From positions 1 to 54,160 of the forward strand of contig CAMBQQ010000012.1 of the NCBI GenBank assembly GCA_945870035.1: a stretch of 54,160 nucleotides of DNA, given 5' to 3'. The stretch is from Rhizobium sp. Q54 (GTDB lineage Bacteria; Pseudomonadota; Alphaproteobacteria; Rhizobiales; Xanthobacteraceae). The notes below the pieces were generated by a model, which saw only the letters and a program-made list of their open reading frames with translations, had not been told where the DNA came from and did not search any database. The stretch's first letter is position 1. Each line of letters opens with the position of its first letter. Position numbers and translations under genes: made by a program. This document shows positions 16,720 through 26,858 of this stretch, one piece after another.

Positions 16720-17349
16720 CTATTCCGCCGCCGCCATGTGCGGCTCCCAGTCCATCGGCACGTATCCCGGCTCGCGGCCGATACGCTCCAGCCAGGCGCG
16801 CACCGCCGGGTAGCGGCCAAGGTCGAAGTCGCACTGATGCGCCAGGTGGGTGTAGGCATAAAGCGCGATGTCGGCGATGGTGAAGCGGCTGTCGACGAAA
16901 TAGTCTTGCTTCGACAGATGCATTTCCATGACGCCAAGCGCGCGATAGCCGTTTTCCATCCAGCCCTCGATGGCGTGGCCCTGCAAATCGCGGCCGCCTT
17001 TGACCAGGCAGAGCCAGAAATAGGCGGCGCCGATATTCGGCTCCAGGCTGTGCTGCTCGAAGAACATCCACTGCATGGCCTCGGCGCGCTCGATGCGGCC
17101 TTCCGGCGCCAAGGTCGTGCCGCCGGCGACGTACCAGAGAATTGCGTTCGATTCGGCCAGATGCCGGTTCGGCGCGACTTCGAGCAGCGGCACCTGGCCG
17201 CTCGGATTTTTCGCGATGAATTCGGGCGTGCGGCTTTCGCCTTGCAGGATGTCGATTTCGACGCGGCGATAGGGAATGCCGAGCCGGGCCAGCGCCAGGC
17301 GGACCTTGTAGCTGTTGCCGGAGCGCTGCATCGAATAGAGCGTGTACAT
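16720..17349 (-). CDS. Glutathione S-transferase family protein
   Basis: A 209-residue cytoplasmic protein with a thioredoxin-like N-terminal domain (MYTLYSMQRSGNSYKVRLAL, then NPSGQVPLLE and the glutathione-binding ESNAIL near residue 70). An all-helical C-terminal domain follows (RFTIADIALYAYTH, then YPAVRAWLERI). The catalytic Ser/Cys position is occupied by SGNS. The reaction and electrophile are not predictable. The start was chosen at the ATG fitting the family N-terminus; the longer upstream frame is not GST-like. It is monocistronic, downstream of PhyH on the same strand, with 157 bases between. Confidence 0.92.
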   Translation of the reverse strand: MYTLYSMQRSGNSYKVRLALARLGIPYRRVEIDILQGESRTPEFIAKNPSGQVPLLEVAPNRHLAESNAILWYVAGGTTLAPEGRIERAEAMQWMFFEQHSLEPNIGAAYFWLCLVKGGRDLQGHAIEGWMENGYRALGVMEMHLSKQDYFVDSRFTIADIALYAYTHLAHQCDFDLGRYPAVRAWLERIGREPGYVPMDWEPHMAAAE

Positions 17350-17506
17350 CCGAGTCGTCCTTCGCGCGTTTAGTCTAGCGCGGCGGGATAGGGCAGGCAA
17401 AGTCCGGCAACAACAAGGCCGGACCACGACAGTTTTTTTAAGAACGTTTCTTATATGCGGCGACAAACGAATGCCGCGTTCCGATGCACACAACAATACG
17501 AAAATT

Positions 17507-18325
17507 TTATTCCGCGGCGGCGCGATGCGCGCGGGCGTATTCGACCAGAGCATCGTCGTCGACCGGCACGATCGGCGTGAAGTCGCGGTGCGCGATGAAT
17601 TCGGGCCTCGTAAATTTGGTGATGTGGTTGGAAACCGCGCACAGCGTCAAATAGACGATCTTGCGCGGGTAGGGCGTGATGTTGGGCGGCGAGGCGTGCA
17701 CCAGATTGCCGTGAAACATCAGCACCGAGCCGGCCTTGCCGGTTGGCGCGACAATGCCGACGCCGTCGGGGCCGGCGGCTTCCTGTGCGAGCCGCGTCAC
17801 GGTTTCCTTGTCGAGCGTCCATAAAGGATAGGACGTCGTCGTCACGTCGTGGCCGGCGGCGAGCACGCCTTGCTTGTGCGACTTCGGGATGATCATCAGC
17901 GCGCCGTTGATCGGCAGCACGTCGTCGAGAAAGATGGCGATGTTCATCGCGCGCGGCTCCGGCATGCCGTCGTCGCGCGCCCAGGTGCCGTAGTCCTGGT
18001 GCCATTGCCAGACGTCGCCTTCGAAGGCGGCCTTGGCGTTGAGCTTGAACTGGTGGACGTAGACGCTTTCGCCGAACAACTGCATCAACGGTTCGACCAG
18101 CCGCGGATGCCGCGACATGACTTCGAACACCTTGTTGAACTTGTGCGCAGCGAAGGCGGTGCGAGGTGCGCCGGACTTTTCGCGCCAGACTTCGGGACGT
18201 TCGAGCCGCAGGATTTTGTCGGCCTCGGTGCGCAGCAGAGCGATTTCCTCTTCCGAGAAACAATTTGGAAAGAAGACGTAGCCCTGTTGGTCGAAGGCTT
18301 TAACCTGCTCGGCGGAAAGCTTCAT
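17507..18325 (-). CDS. Phytanoyl-CoA dioxygenase (PhyH) family, EctD-like
   Basis: A 272-residue Fe(II)/2-oxoglutarate oxygenase. The iron triad is visible: His109 and Asp111 in WQWHQDYG, and His210 in VHASPPNITPYPR. The segment GDVWQWHQDYG...GMPEPRAMNIAIFLDDV resembles ectoine hydroxylase (EctD), although no ectoine synthesis genes (ectABC) are nearby and EctD-type enzymes grade into other hydroxylases. A hydroxylase of a small zwitterionic or amino-acid-like molecule is a reasonable guess, no more. The ATG start fits the family (MKLSAEQVKAFDQQGYV). Monocistronic. Confidence 0.87.
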   Translation of the reverse strand: MKLSAEQVKAFDQQGYVFFPNCFSEEEIALLRTEADKILRLERPEVWREKSGAPRTAFAAHKFNKVFEVMSRHPRLVEPLMQLFGESVYVHQFKLNAKAAFEGDVWQWHQDYGTWARDDGMPEPRAMNIAIFLDDVLPINGALMIIPKSHKQGVLAAGHDVTTTSYPLWTLDKETVTRLAQEAAGPDGVGIVAPTGKAGSVLMFHGNLVHASPPNITPYPRKIVYLTLCAVSNHITKFTRPEFIAHRDFTPIVPVDDDALVEYARAHRAAAE

Positions 18326-18382
18326 GGCGCGCGCTCCCTGAAAATCGAGATTGCGGCCGCTTTTGCGGCTCTGTGTCGCCGG

Positions 18383-19729
18383 TTATTTTAGGCCTGTTGC
18401 CGCCATTGTGCCATCGGATTGAACGCCGGAACCGTCGCTTATGGCGCGCTGCAACACGAAGAAGAACGCGGCCAAAAGGAGCGGCGCGGCGAGCGGTATC
18501 GATACCGCCTCGGCGACCGAGCGCGCGATCAGCGGCACCAGCCATAAAGCGGCCAGTACGGTCTTGTGCCAGTAGCAGAAGCCGTGGCGCAGGCCATCGA
18601 GCGCGAGGAAGGCGATGACCGGGGCCAGCAGCATCAGGTCGTAATCGAGGCAGAACGGCGTCGCGAGCAGCGAGCCGATCAGCAGCGCCGAAGCTTTCAG
18701 CGGATAGCGCGCCGGGCTGCGCCAGAACCAGATGAGCGCGGCGGCGACTGAGAGGGTGACGATTGTCTGGATGAGATAAGCCAGCGCCACTGGGCCGCCC
18801 CAGAGGCGGCCCCAGGCAAAGACGCTCTGGATCTTGAACCAGCCGATGTCGCCTTCTTCAAGCAGCACGACGCGGGTGATGGTCATCGAGTCAAGGAAGG
18901 CCGGCCAGACCGCCGGGCCGAGTGCGAGCAGGGTTATCGCGAGCAGCACGGCGATGGTGCCGGCTGCCGCAAAGATCACGCGCCAGCGGCCGGTGGCCAG
19001 CAGCACCAAAGGAATCATCAGGCCGAATTGCGGCTTGTAGATCATGAGGCCGATCAGTATGCCGGCGACGAGGGGGCGGCGGTCGAGCAGCGTCAGCGCG
19101 CCGCCGAACAGCGCCACAGTGAGGAAGCCGTTCTGGCCGTGGCCGAGATTGATGAAGACGGCTGGGAAGGCGATGGCGAGCAGGAGCCAAAGTTTGTCGG
19201 ACGAGACTGCTTTTTTCTCGTCATGCCCGGGCTTGTCCCGGGCATCCACGTCTTGCTTCGCGTTCGTCAAGAAAGTCGTGGATGGCCGGGACAAGCCCGG
19301 CCATGACGATGTTTTCAGAATGGCGTGAATAGTTAGGAGATAAAGAACAAAGGTCGCCGCCTGCCACACCGCCAGCGACGTCAGATAAGGCAATTTCGCC
19401 ATACCCGCCGCGAGCAGGAGAAACACCGGCGGGTACTGGAAGGCGTAGTAACGGGCGTCGGGGCCGAAGATCGCCTGCTGGCGGGCAAAATGCGCGACGC
19501 GGTCGAAGGCCTGCGCGGCCAGCCCGTCATGGACCATCGTCCCGGCGGCATAGAAGCTGGAGAAATCGGTGCCGAGCGGCCGGCCGGTGCTGTCGCTCAG
19601 GCCCTGCGCGCCGAGAAGCAAGATCACGGCGCCGATGACGAAGGCAATGAGGACGGCGGCCGCGACCAGCCGCACCCGCTCGCGGGTGAGGTACGCGCCA
19701 GTGCGAAAAAGGGCAATAAAACCGGCCAT
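18383..19729 (-). CDS. GT87/DUF2029 family membrane glycosyltransferase
   Basis: A 448-residue inner-membrane protein with about ten hydrophobic helices. Family features are the acidic first-loop motif GTDFSSFYAAG, the FQYPPVFLLLAAG segment, INLGHGQNGFL and a MIYKPQFG segment. GT87 enzymes transfer a mannosyl or other sugar from a polyprenyl-phosphate donor on the periplasmic side; the acceptor is unknown. About 35 residues between two helices (about residues 165-200, SSWPGLSRPST...DKPGHDEKKA) are encoded by two opposed copies of the family A palindromic repeat. They are probably an insertion that extends a loop while keeping the frame. Confidence 0.82.
   Translation of the reverse strand: MAGFIALFRTGAYLTRERVRLVAAAVLIAFVIGAVILLLGAQGLSDSTGRPLGTDFSSFYAAGTMVHDGLAAQAFDRVAHFARQQAIFGPDARYYAFQYPPVFLLLAAGMAKLPYLTSLAVWQAATFVLYLLTIHAILKTSSWPGLSRPSTTFLTNAKQDVDARDKPGHDEKKAVSSDKLWLLLAIAFPAVFINLGHGQNGFLTVALFGGALTLLDRRPLVAGILIGLMIYKPQFGLMIPLVLLATGRWRVIFAAAGTIAVLLAITLLALGPAVWPAFLDSMTITRVVLLEEGDIGWFKIQSVFAWGRLWGGPVALAYLIQTIVTLSVAAALIWFWRSPARYPLKASALLIGSLLATPFCLDYDLMLLAPVIAFLALDGLRHGFCYWHKTVLAALWLVPLIARSVAEAVSIPLAAPLLLAAFFFVLQRAISDGSGVQSDGTMAATGLK
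19220..19307. repeat. Paired inverted family A repeats inside the GT87 gene
   Basis: Two opposed copies (19220-19250 with stem ATGCCCGGG/CCCGGGCAT and 19276-19307 with ATGGCCGGG/CCCGGCCAT) are separated by 25 bases. The composite is in frame with the glycosyltransferase gene and encodes a charged loop. Confidence 0.88.
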
Positions 19730-19834
19730 GGCCGGCAGACTAGGGGATCCGGCTTAAGGGAGGGTTAGGTCCATCAACAAGCTTGATCAATGCATCAATC
19801 TTTGCGACTTGCCGTTGCCCATTCGGGCCTTTAG

Positions 19835-21082
<1,248 letters not shown>

Positions 21083-21140
21083 CGCGATAGCAACACGCCG
21101 CGCCGCGACGGGCGTTGTAGCGAGAATGCGAAATTATTGG

Positions 21141-21170
21141 GCCGGCAGCGTACCCGCTGCCGGCTTTTTT
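21141..21170 (+). terminator. Rho-independent terminator after aatA
   Basis: A 9-bp stem (GCCGGCAGC / GCTGCCGGC) with a short loop is followed by a run of six T, 58 bases after the aatA stop. It is a canonical intrinsic terminator on the plus strand. Confidence 0.9.
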
Positions 21171-21247
21171 CGTGCCGGGCGGAACTATACGGGCGCGGTC
21201 CCCGTTGGCGCGGGGAGAGAGCATCCCCATTCCGACGGAGACAAGTG

Positions 21248-21652
21248 ATGAACACGACGGCGAGCGCGCAGGCTTCAAACTTGAAAGACGATATCAGCGA
21301 CCGGATCAATAAGAGCGCGTCGAAGATCGGCGATCAGGCAGGCTCCGCGACGACCGATCTCGCCGAGGACATGCGCAATCTGAAGGCCGATATGGCCTCG
21401 ATCCAGCAGACCTTGACCAAGCTCGCTTCCAATGCCGGGGCCGAGGCCTACAAGACCGCGCAGAGCATCGGCTCGACCGTCGCCTCGCAGGCAACCGACA
21501 TCGCCTCGAACGCCATCAGCGGCGCACAGGACCAGGCCAAGACATTTGCCTCCGAACTGGAAAACCGCGCCCGGGCCAATCCGCTCGGCACTATCGGCGC
21601 GACTTTGGTCGTCGGCATCGTTATCGGCATGCTGTCGCGGGGCCGCGGCTGA
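21248..21652 (+). CDS. DUF883 (ElaB/YqjD-like) membrane-anchored protein
   Basis: A 134-residue protein: an amphipathic Ala/Ser/Asp-rich helical body (about 10-105, coiled-coil-like, LAEDMRNLKADMASIQQTL) and one C-terminal membrane helix (LGTIGATLVVGIVIGMLSRGRG). The architecture is that of DUF883/ElaB/YqjD tail-anchored proteins, which in enterobacteria associate with ribosomes at the inner membrane in stationary phase. The ATG was preferred over an upstream frame; CGGAGACA gives the ribosome-binding site. The stop overlaps the next start (TGATG), so the two genes are coupled. Confidence 0.85.
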   Translation: MNTTASAQASNLKDDISDRINKSASKIGDQAGSATTDLAEDMRNLKADMASIQQTLTKLASNAGAEAYKTAQSIGSTVASQATDIASNAISGAQDQAKTFASELENRARANPLGTIGATLVVGIVIGMLSRGRG

Positions 21653-22245
21653 TGCTTGGCGCGCTCAAATTCGCCATCGACAAGGCGCTGAAAGGCCAGG
21701 CGTCGCGCCTTGTCGGCCTTGCGGACGATTACAAAAAGCGCGTCATCTATGAAGTGAAGACCGAGGTTAAGGAACAGGTTGTGGCGGCGGGAGTGATGGC
21801 GGCTCTCGTCGTCCTCGGCCTCGTGTTCTTGATGCTCGCTGTTATTGTCGGCTTCGCGGCGCTTTATTATTGGGTCACGCTTCTGTACGGGCCTTTGATC
21901 GGGTTTGCAGCCACCGGCGGGGCCGCTCTGGTCCTGTCGCTGCTCATGTTCACGGTTGTTGCGATCCGCGCCGGATCGGCGAAACCGGAGCGGACTCCGC
22001 CGAATCTCGCGCAAATCCGGGCGGATGCCCGCGACGCCTTGCAGAAATCGCAAAACGCCGTCACCTCCCTGGCGTACGACATCAAGACCGACCTTGGCTC
22101 CACCCTTGAGACCCAGGCGCGGACGCTCGGCCGGCGGACGCTCAATGCGGCGACGGGGACTGTGCGCAACGGATCGACCGAAGCCCTGCTGATGACCGTG
22201 GCGGCGACGGCGGTTATCGGCGTGCTTCTGGGCCGCAAGCGGTAG
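21652..22245 (+). CDS. Holin-X/YqjE-like membrane protein
   Basis: A 197-residue protein. A basic N-terminal helix (about 1-40) leads to two long membrane helices (about 45-70 and 76-105, VMAALVVLGLVFLMLAVIVG / LYGPLIGFAATGGAALVLSL), then a soluble tail and a third short hydrophobic stretch at the C-terminus. It resembles the YqjE / holin superfamily III proteins that pair with DUF883 proteins in an operon (yqjD-yqjE). The name holin does not imply lysis here. It overlaps its partner by one base and ends one base before the converging NACHT remnant. Confidence 0.75.
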   Translation: MLGALKFAIDKALKGQASRLVGLADDYKKRVIYEVKTEVKEQVVAAGVMAALVVLGLVFLMLAVIVGFAALYYWVTLLYGPLIGFAATGGAALVLSLLMFTVVAIRAGSAKPERTPPNLAQIRADARDALQKSQNAVTSLAYDIKTDLGSTLETQARTLGRRTLNAATGTVRNGSTEALLMTVAATAVIGVLLGRKR

Positions 22246-22246
22246 A

Positions 22247-23165
22247 TTACTTCTTACATCTGCGATAGATAGAACTAGAAATTGTTCCGCCGGTCGGCAA
22301 TGCGAGCCCGTCTATTTTTATTGGCGCGTTTGGTCCGAGCCGCAGGGTAACTAGATCTTTTTCAAGAATATCTTCTTCGACGTAACAGCGCAAAACATCG
22401 CTAAACGAAGCGGACACATGAGGTAGGTCTAAAAAATGGTCGATGGTTTCCTTTATGCTTGTTTTAACAACCATGCATATCTTAAGGACCGCAACTCCTA
22501 ACACGTCCGATTGCGCAAAACGTGGCCGCTCGACGATGATCCTTGACAGAAAAGCGGACCATGCTTGCCATTCCGCCCGCCCTCCGACCTCGTCAACAAG
22601 ATGTGCGAGCCAGCGACTGGGGTTTGCCGAGAGCGTAACAGCGATAGCTAATGGACCCGGATACTGCTCAAGATATCTTCTGCGCAAATCAGCGAATGGT
22701 TCTCTCACGAGATATTCCGCGCAGAGATATTCCTGCAGTGTTAAATGAGAGAACTCAAAGGTGCTATCAATATTCTCGATGATTATTCCGGTATGTGTTT
22801 CAATTTCGCGGGCCACCTCTTTCGCCTGGTTGCTCGGTAAGCCGAATCTCACGTTAATTGCTAGATATGCGTCGACAAGAAGCTCGTGGCTAAAACTCTT
22901 CCTTTTGACGACGCAAGTGAGATGGTAGGCGATGGCGGACAAAAAATCGTACTTTTGCTCCCGTTCGAAATTTGCGTAAGCAGATCGGCGAAGGATATTT
23001 CTTTCCTCGTCCCATTCTCGAAGAAGCAAAAGCAACATTCGCTTGTATAAGTGCCCTATGAATGTCAATTTCAATAGTTTCTTGGGAATGACTCTTGGTT
23101 CTAATTTCGTTCTCGACGAAGTTGAATAGAATTCGCGCGGCTTCTTTTACGAAAATCTCGATCAT
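22247..23165 (-). pseudogene. Collapsed NACHT-type STAND NTPase
   Basis: The larger part (275 codons from 23074) matches the C-terminal NACHT region: LLREWDEERN, then the winged-helix hallmark FEFSHLTLQEYLCAEYLV, then a helical ARM-like tail ending SSSIYRRCKK. The start at 23165 (MIEIFVKEAARILFNFVENEI...) reads as a short N-terminal segment in another frame. The P-loop and NACHT core between them are absent, so a deletion joined the ends out of frame. NACHT proteins of this kind are common in bacterial antiphage defence. The DNA is visibly A+T-richer than its neighbours, consistent with transfer. A translated truncated product from 23074 is possible but would lack the ATPase. Confidence 0.75.
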
Positions 23166-23398
23166 GGCCTGTCACATCATACAAGAGGAATGATTGCAAA
23201 ATATTGAGATGTAACCCTAGCGAGCATACGACGTAAATGCTGCTAGATTCAAGCACTGGTATTGAGCTTTAGTCCTTCGACCTTGTGCGGCTCGTCGGAA
23301 GACGCTCGTAAGTTGGGTTGAACGTTGGCCAGATTGCGGAGATCGGAGAGTTGGGCGCCACCGAGCGAATCGCGCGAACCTTCGCTAAGGTTTCGCGC

Positions 23399-24403
23399 AT
23401 GATTCGCCCCGCCCTTGTTGCTCTCTCGCTCTGTTCCGCTTTCCTGACGCACGCTGCCGCGCAGGAGCGCGTGGCGGTCGGCACGACGCGCGCCGTCGCC
23501 AATGCCGTGCTGTTTCTCGGCGTCGAACAGGGACTTTTCAAAGCCGAAGGCCTCGATATCGAGATGACGGCCTACGCCTCCGACCAGGACGTGGTCGAGG
23601 CGCTGGCCGGCGGCGGCACCGATCTGGGCCTGGCCGGGTTCACCGCGCGGGCTTTCAATCTCGCCGGCTCCGGCGCGATCAAGGCCATCGCCGCGCAGGT
23701 GCGCGAAAGGGCGGATTACGAAGGCAACGACCTCGTCGTCTCCAACGCGGCCTGGGACCGCGGCCTGCGCAAGGCGGAGCAGCTTGCCGGCGCATCCTTT
23801 GCCACGCACAGGCTCGGCACCACGCTGCATTATCAACTCGGGCAGATCGCGCGGGTGAAGCAGTTCGATATCGCCACCGTCGTCCTGAAGCCGCAAGGCA
23901 CGTTCAACGATATCGCGCGCGCGATTGCCTCCGGCTCGGCCGACGCCGCGTTGCTTCCGGGCAACGAAGCGCGCGTTTTGCTGACCGGCGGGCAAGCCCG
24001 TCTCATTGCCTGGTATTCGGAGATCGACCAGACGCAACTCGGCGCGCTGTTTGCCTCGAGCAAGGCCATCGATGCGCGCCGCGCAACGGTGGAGAAATTC
24101 GTGCGCGCCTATCGCCGCGCCGCCACCGAATACGCGGCACTGTATTTGCACAACGACCGTTTCGGCAAGCGCGTCACCAATGCAAAGACGCGGGAGATGT
24201 CGGCGAAGATCGCGCGCTATGTGTTTCCCGGCCGGCCGGCCGAGATGGCCACCGCTTTGGTCGACGCCGGGATCTATCATATGGACCGCGATGCGCGGCT
24301 GGATGCCGCCGATATTGCGCGGCAGGTCGCCTGGTACCAGTCGCAAAGTCTGGTCGACAGGAGTGTCGAAGCGCGGGCCGTTCTTGATACAAGTTTCAAA
24401 TAA
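23399..24403 (+). CDS. ABC transporter substrate-binding protein (SsuA/NMT1 type)
   Basis: A 334-residue periplasmic binding protein with a signal peptide (MIRPALVALSLCSAFLTHAAA, cleavage near 21). The N-terminal lobe carries the NMT1/SsuA pattern VGTTRAVANAVLFLGVEQGLFKAEGL and GGGTDLGLAGFTA. Members bind sulfonates, nitrate, pyrimidine precursors or taurine; the ligand is not predictable here. Its ATPase and permease genes are absent from the window, so it is an orphan binding protein. The ATG is preceded by AAGG; upstream in-frame codons would mask the signal peptide. Confidence 0.88.
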   Translation: MIRPALVALSLCSAFLTHAAAQERVAVGTTRAVANAVLFLGVEQGLFKAEGLDIEMTAYASDQDVVEALAGGGTDLGLAGFTARAFNLAGSGAIKAIAAQVRERADYEGNDLVVSNAAWDRGLRKAEQLAGASFATHRLGTTLHYQLGQIARVKQFDIATVVLKPQGTFNDIARAIASGSADAALLPGNEARVLLTGGQARLIAWYSEIDQTQLGALFASSKAIDARRATVEKFVRAYRRAATEYAALYLHNDRFGKRVTNAKTREMSAKIARYVFPGRPAEMATALVDAGIYHMDRDARLDAADIARQVAWYQSQSLVDRSVEARAVLDTSFK

Positions 24404-24538
24404 TTTTCGCAGTGCACGCGCGTCATTTGCCGCAAAAATCGACTTGCTGCGGCTTGTCACATCCTCGATTGCCTGAGACGATACCCGAACGGGCCGGGTA
24501 ACATTGGTCCAACTCCCGGCCGACAAGGGAGGCTCAGG

Positions 24539-26617
24539 ATGGGACAAAACGGCAAGAGTCCCGACAAGAAGAGTGCAACGGCAATAAGTTCAAAGGGTCC
24601 CCGATGCATCGCATTGGTGGGCCCGTTCCAGAGCGGCAAGACAACGCTGCTCGAAGCGATCCTCGCGCGCACCGGCGCCGTTCCGCGCCAGGGCACGGTT
24701 GAGGCCGGCACCACGGTTGGCGACGCCAGCAAGGAAGCCCGCCATCACAAGATGAGCGTCGAGGCCTCCTTCGCCACCACAGACTTCATGGGCGACAGCT
24801 ACACTTTCGTCGATTGCCCGGGCTCCATCGAATTCATCCACGACATGCGTTGCGTGCTGCCGGCGGTCGATGCCGCCGTTGTCGTCTGCGAGGCGGACGA
24901 GAAGAAGGTGCCGCAACTCCAGCTCATTCTGCGCGAACTCGAAGAGCAGAACATTCCGCATTTCCTGTTCCTCAACAAGATCGACAAGGCGGACAAGCGC
25001 GTCCGCGACACCATCAAGCTCTTGCAACCGGCCTCGCGCGTGCCGCTGCTGCTGCGCCAGATTCCGATCTGGAACGGCACCATCGTCTCCGGCTTCGTCG
25101 ATCTTGCGCTCGAGCGCGCGCATGTCTATCGCGAAGGCGCCGCGTCCGAGGTCATCGACCTCGACAGCGAGAACCGCGACCGCGAAAAGGAAGCGCGCTT
25201 CACCATGCTGGAGACGCTGGCCGACCACGATGACGAATTGCTCGAGCAGTTGCTCGGCGACATGGAGCCGCCGCGCGACAAGATCTTCGACGACCTCGCC
25301 AAGGAATTGCGCGACCGCGATGTCGTGCCGGTTCTGCTCGGCTGCGCCACCCGCTCGAACGGCGTGCTGCGCCTGTTGAAGGCGTTGCGCCATGAAGCGC
25401 CGACCATCGCGGAGACCGCGCAACGGCTCGGCATCAAGGCCGGCTATGACACGGTGGCGCTTGTGCTCAAGACGTTCCACACGCCGCATGGCGGCAAGAT
25501 GTCGGTGGCGCGGCTGGTCACGGGTGAAGCCGGCGACGGCACCACATTCCTGACGCCGACCTCGGACGGCGGCCGTGTCGCCGGCGTGTTCACGGTGATG
25601 GGCGCCAATTTCACCAAGCGCGCGCCGGCGAAAACCGGCGACACCGTCGCCTTCGGCAAGCTCGAACTGACCAGGACGGGGGACACGCTGACATCCGGCC
25701 GGCAGGCGCGCGGCGCGATGGTGAAGATCGCGCCTTATCCGCCGGTGTTGGCGATCGCGGTGCAGGCCAAGGAACGCAAGGACGATGTCAAGCTCGGCCA
25801 GGCTTTCGTCAAGCTGACCGACGAAGACCCATCGCTGCGCGTCGATCACAACGCCGGAAGCCACGAAGTGGTGATGTGGGGCCAGGGCGAGATGCACCTG
25901 CGCGTCGCCACCGAACGGCTGGCCGAGCGCTTCATGTTGCCGGTGCTGACGCGGCCGCCGACAGTCGGCTATCGCGAAACCATCCGCAAGCCGATCAGCG
26001 TTCGCGGCCGGCACAAGAAGCAGTCCGGCGGTCACGGCGCTTTCGGCGATGTGGTGCTGGAGATCCGGCCGCTGCCGCGCTCGTCTGGTTTCAAGTTCGA
26101 GGACAAGATCACCGGCGGCGTGGTGCCGCGCAATTACATCCCGGCGGTGGAGGAGGGCGTCATCGACGCGCTGAAACATGGACCGCTCGGATTTCCGGTG
26201 GTCGATATCGCGGTGGCTTTGGTCGATGGTTCGTATCACACGGTCGACTCGTCCGACATGGCGTTCCGCATTGCCGGCCGCATGGCGCTGAACGAGGGCC
26301 TGCCGCAGTGCCAGCCGGTGCTGCTCGAGCCGATCCACCTGGTCGAGATCGTGTGCCCGAACGACGCGACAGCGAAGATCAACGCCATTCTGTCCGGCCG
26401 GCGCGGGCATATTCTCGGCTTCGACACCCGCGAGGGCTGGGACGGCTGGGACATCGTGCGCGCGCAAATGGCGGAGGCCGAAATCGGCGATCTCATCATC
26501 GAGGTGCGATCGGCGACCGCCGGCGTCGGCTCGTTCACCTTCAAGTTCGACCACATGGCCGAGCTGACCGGGCGAACGGCGGACCAGATCGTCGCGGCGA
26601 GACGGGCGGCGGAGTGA
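24539..26617 (+). CDS. Elongation factor G-like protein (second EF-G)
   Basis: A 692-residue translational GTPase. The G domain has P-loop GPFQSGKT (28-35), G3 DCPG and G4 NKID, followed by domains II-V with the EF-G order (GEAGDGTTF... GVVPRNYIPAVEEGV, SYHTVDSSDMAF). It differs from housekeeping EF-G in its short N-terminal tail and in the P-loop spelling (GPFQSGKT in place of the usual AHIDAGKT), and fits the EF-G2-like subgroup found alongside the canonical gene in alphaproteobacteria. Role uncertain: ribosome rescue or recycling, or specialised translation. The ATG has GGGAGG just upstream. Monocistronic. Confidence 0.9.
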   Translation: MGQNGKSPDKKSATAISSKGPRCIALVGPFQSGKTTLLEAILARTGAVPRQGTVEAGTTVGDASKEARHHKMSVEASFATTDFMGDSYTFVDCPGSIEFIHDMRCVLPAVDAAVVVCEADEKKVPQLQLILRELEEQNIPHFLFLNKIDKADKRVRDTIKLLQPASRVPLLLRQIPIWNGTIVSGFVDLALERAHVYREGAASEVIDLDSENRDREKEARFTMLETLADHDDELLEQLLGDMEPPRDKIFDDLAKELRDRDVVPVLLGCATRSNGVLRLLKALRHEAPTIAETAQRLGIKAGYDTVALVLKTFHTPHGGKMSVARLVTGEAGDGTTFLTPTSDGGRVAGVFTVMGANFTKRAPAKTGDTVAFGKLELTRTGDTLTSGRQARGAMVKIAPYPPVLAIAVQAKERKDDVKLGQAFVKLTDEDPSLRVDHNAGSHEVVMWGQGEMHLRVATERLAERFMLPVLTRPPTVGYRETIRKPISVRGRHKKQSGGHGAFGDVVLEIRPLPRSSGFKFEDKITGGVVPRNYIPAVEEGVIDALKHGPLGFPVVDIAVALVDGSYHTVDSSDMAFRIAGRMALNEGLPQCQPVLLEPIHLVEIVCPNDATAKINAILSGRRGHILGFDTREGWDGWDIVRAQMAEAEIGDLIIEVRSATAGVGSFTFKFDHMAELTGRTADQIVAARRAAE

Positions 26618-26628
26618 ACTTTTTTACC

Positions 26629-26765
26629 CTCCCCTGGAGGGGGAGGGTCGGTCGTTCGAGCGCCAGCGAGAACGACCGGGGTGGGGTGATCTTCTCACCT
26701 GTCGTTCACCCCACCCCGCTCGCTATCGCTCGCGACCCTCCCCCTCCAGGGGAGGGTGAGAAGAA
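26629..26765. repeat. Large inverted repeat (family B) between EF-G-like and msrP
   Basis: About 140 bases fold on themselves: CCCTCCCCTGGAGGGGGAGG at the left pairs with CCTCCCCCTCCAGGGGAGGG at the right, with CCGGGGTGGGGTGA pairing with TCACCCCACCCC in the middle. The right arm matches the intragenic repeat in uvrB (728-797). The whole intergenic gap is occupied by it. Confidence 0.85.
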
Positions 26766-26858
26766 AGCGCCGCGCGCGTACACGGACAACCATCCGTGAC
26801 TTGCCTGTGAGCCGCCTCCACCGTACTTCTTGTGACAATAAATCCAAGAGGGACGCCG

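Noticed and set aside
17402..17424. Inverted repeat (GTCCGGC / GCCGGAC) between the PhyH and GST genes
   Set aside because: The T run lies on the wrong side for the transcribed strand and too far away; no good case for a terminator.
21652..22245. Considered as a phage holin or prophage remnant
   Set aside because: No lysis or phage genes nearby; it fits the YqjE partner of a DUF883 protein in a housekeeping pair.
24590..26554. A 654-codon open frame antisense to the EF-G-like gene
   Set aside because: Same shadow pattern, no recognisable domain; the GTPase motifs are on the plus strand.
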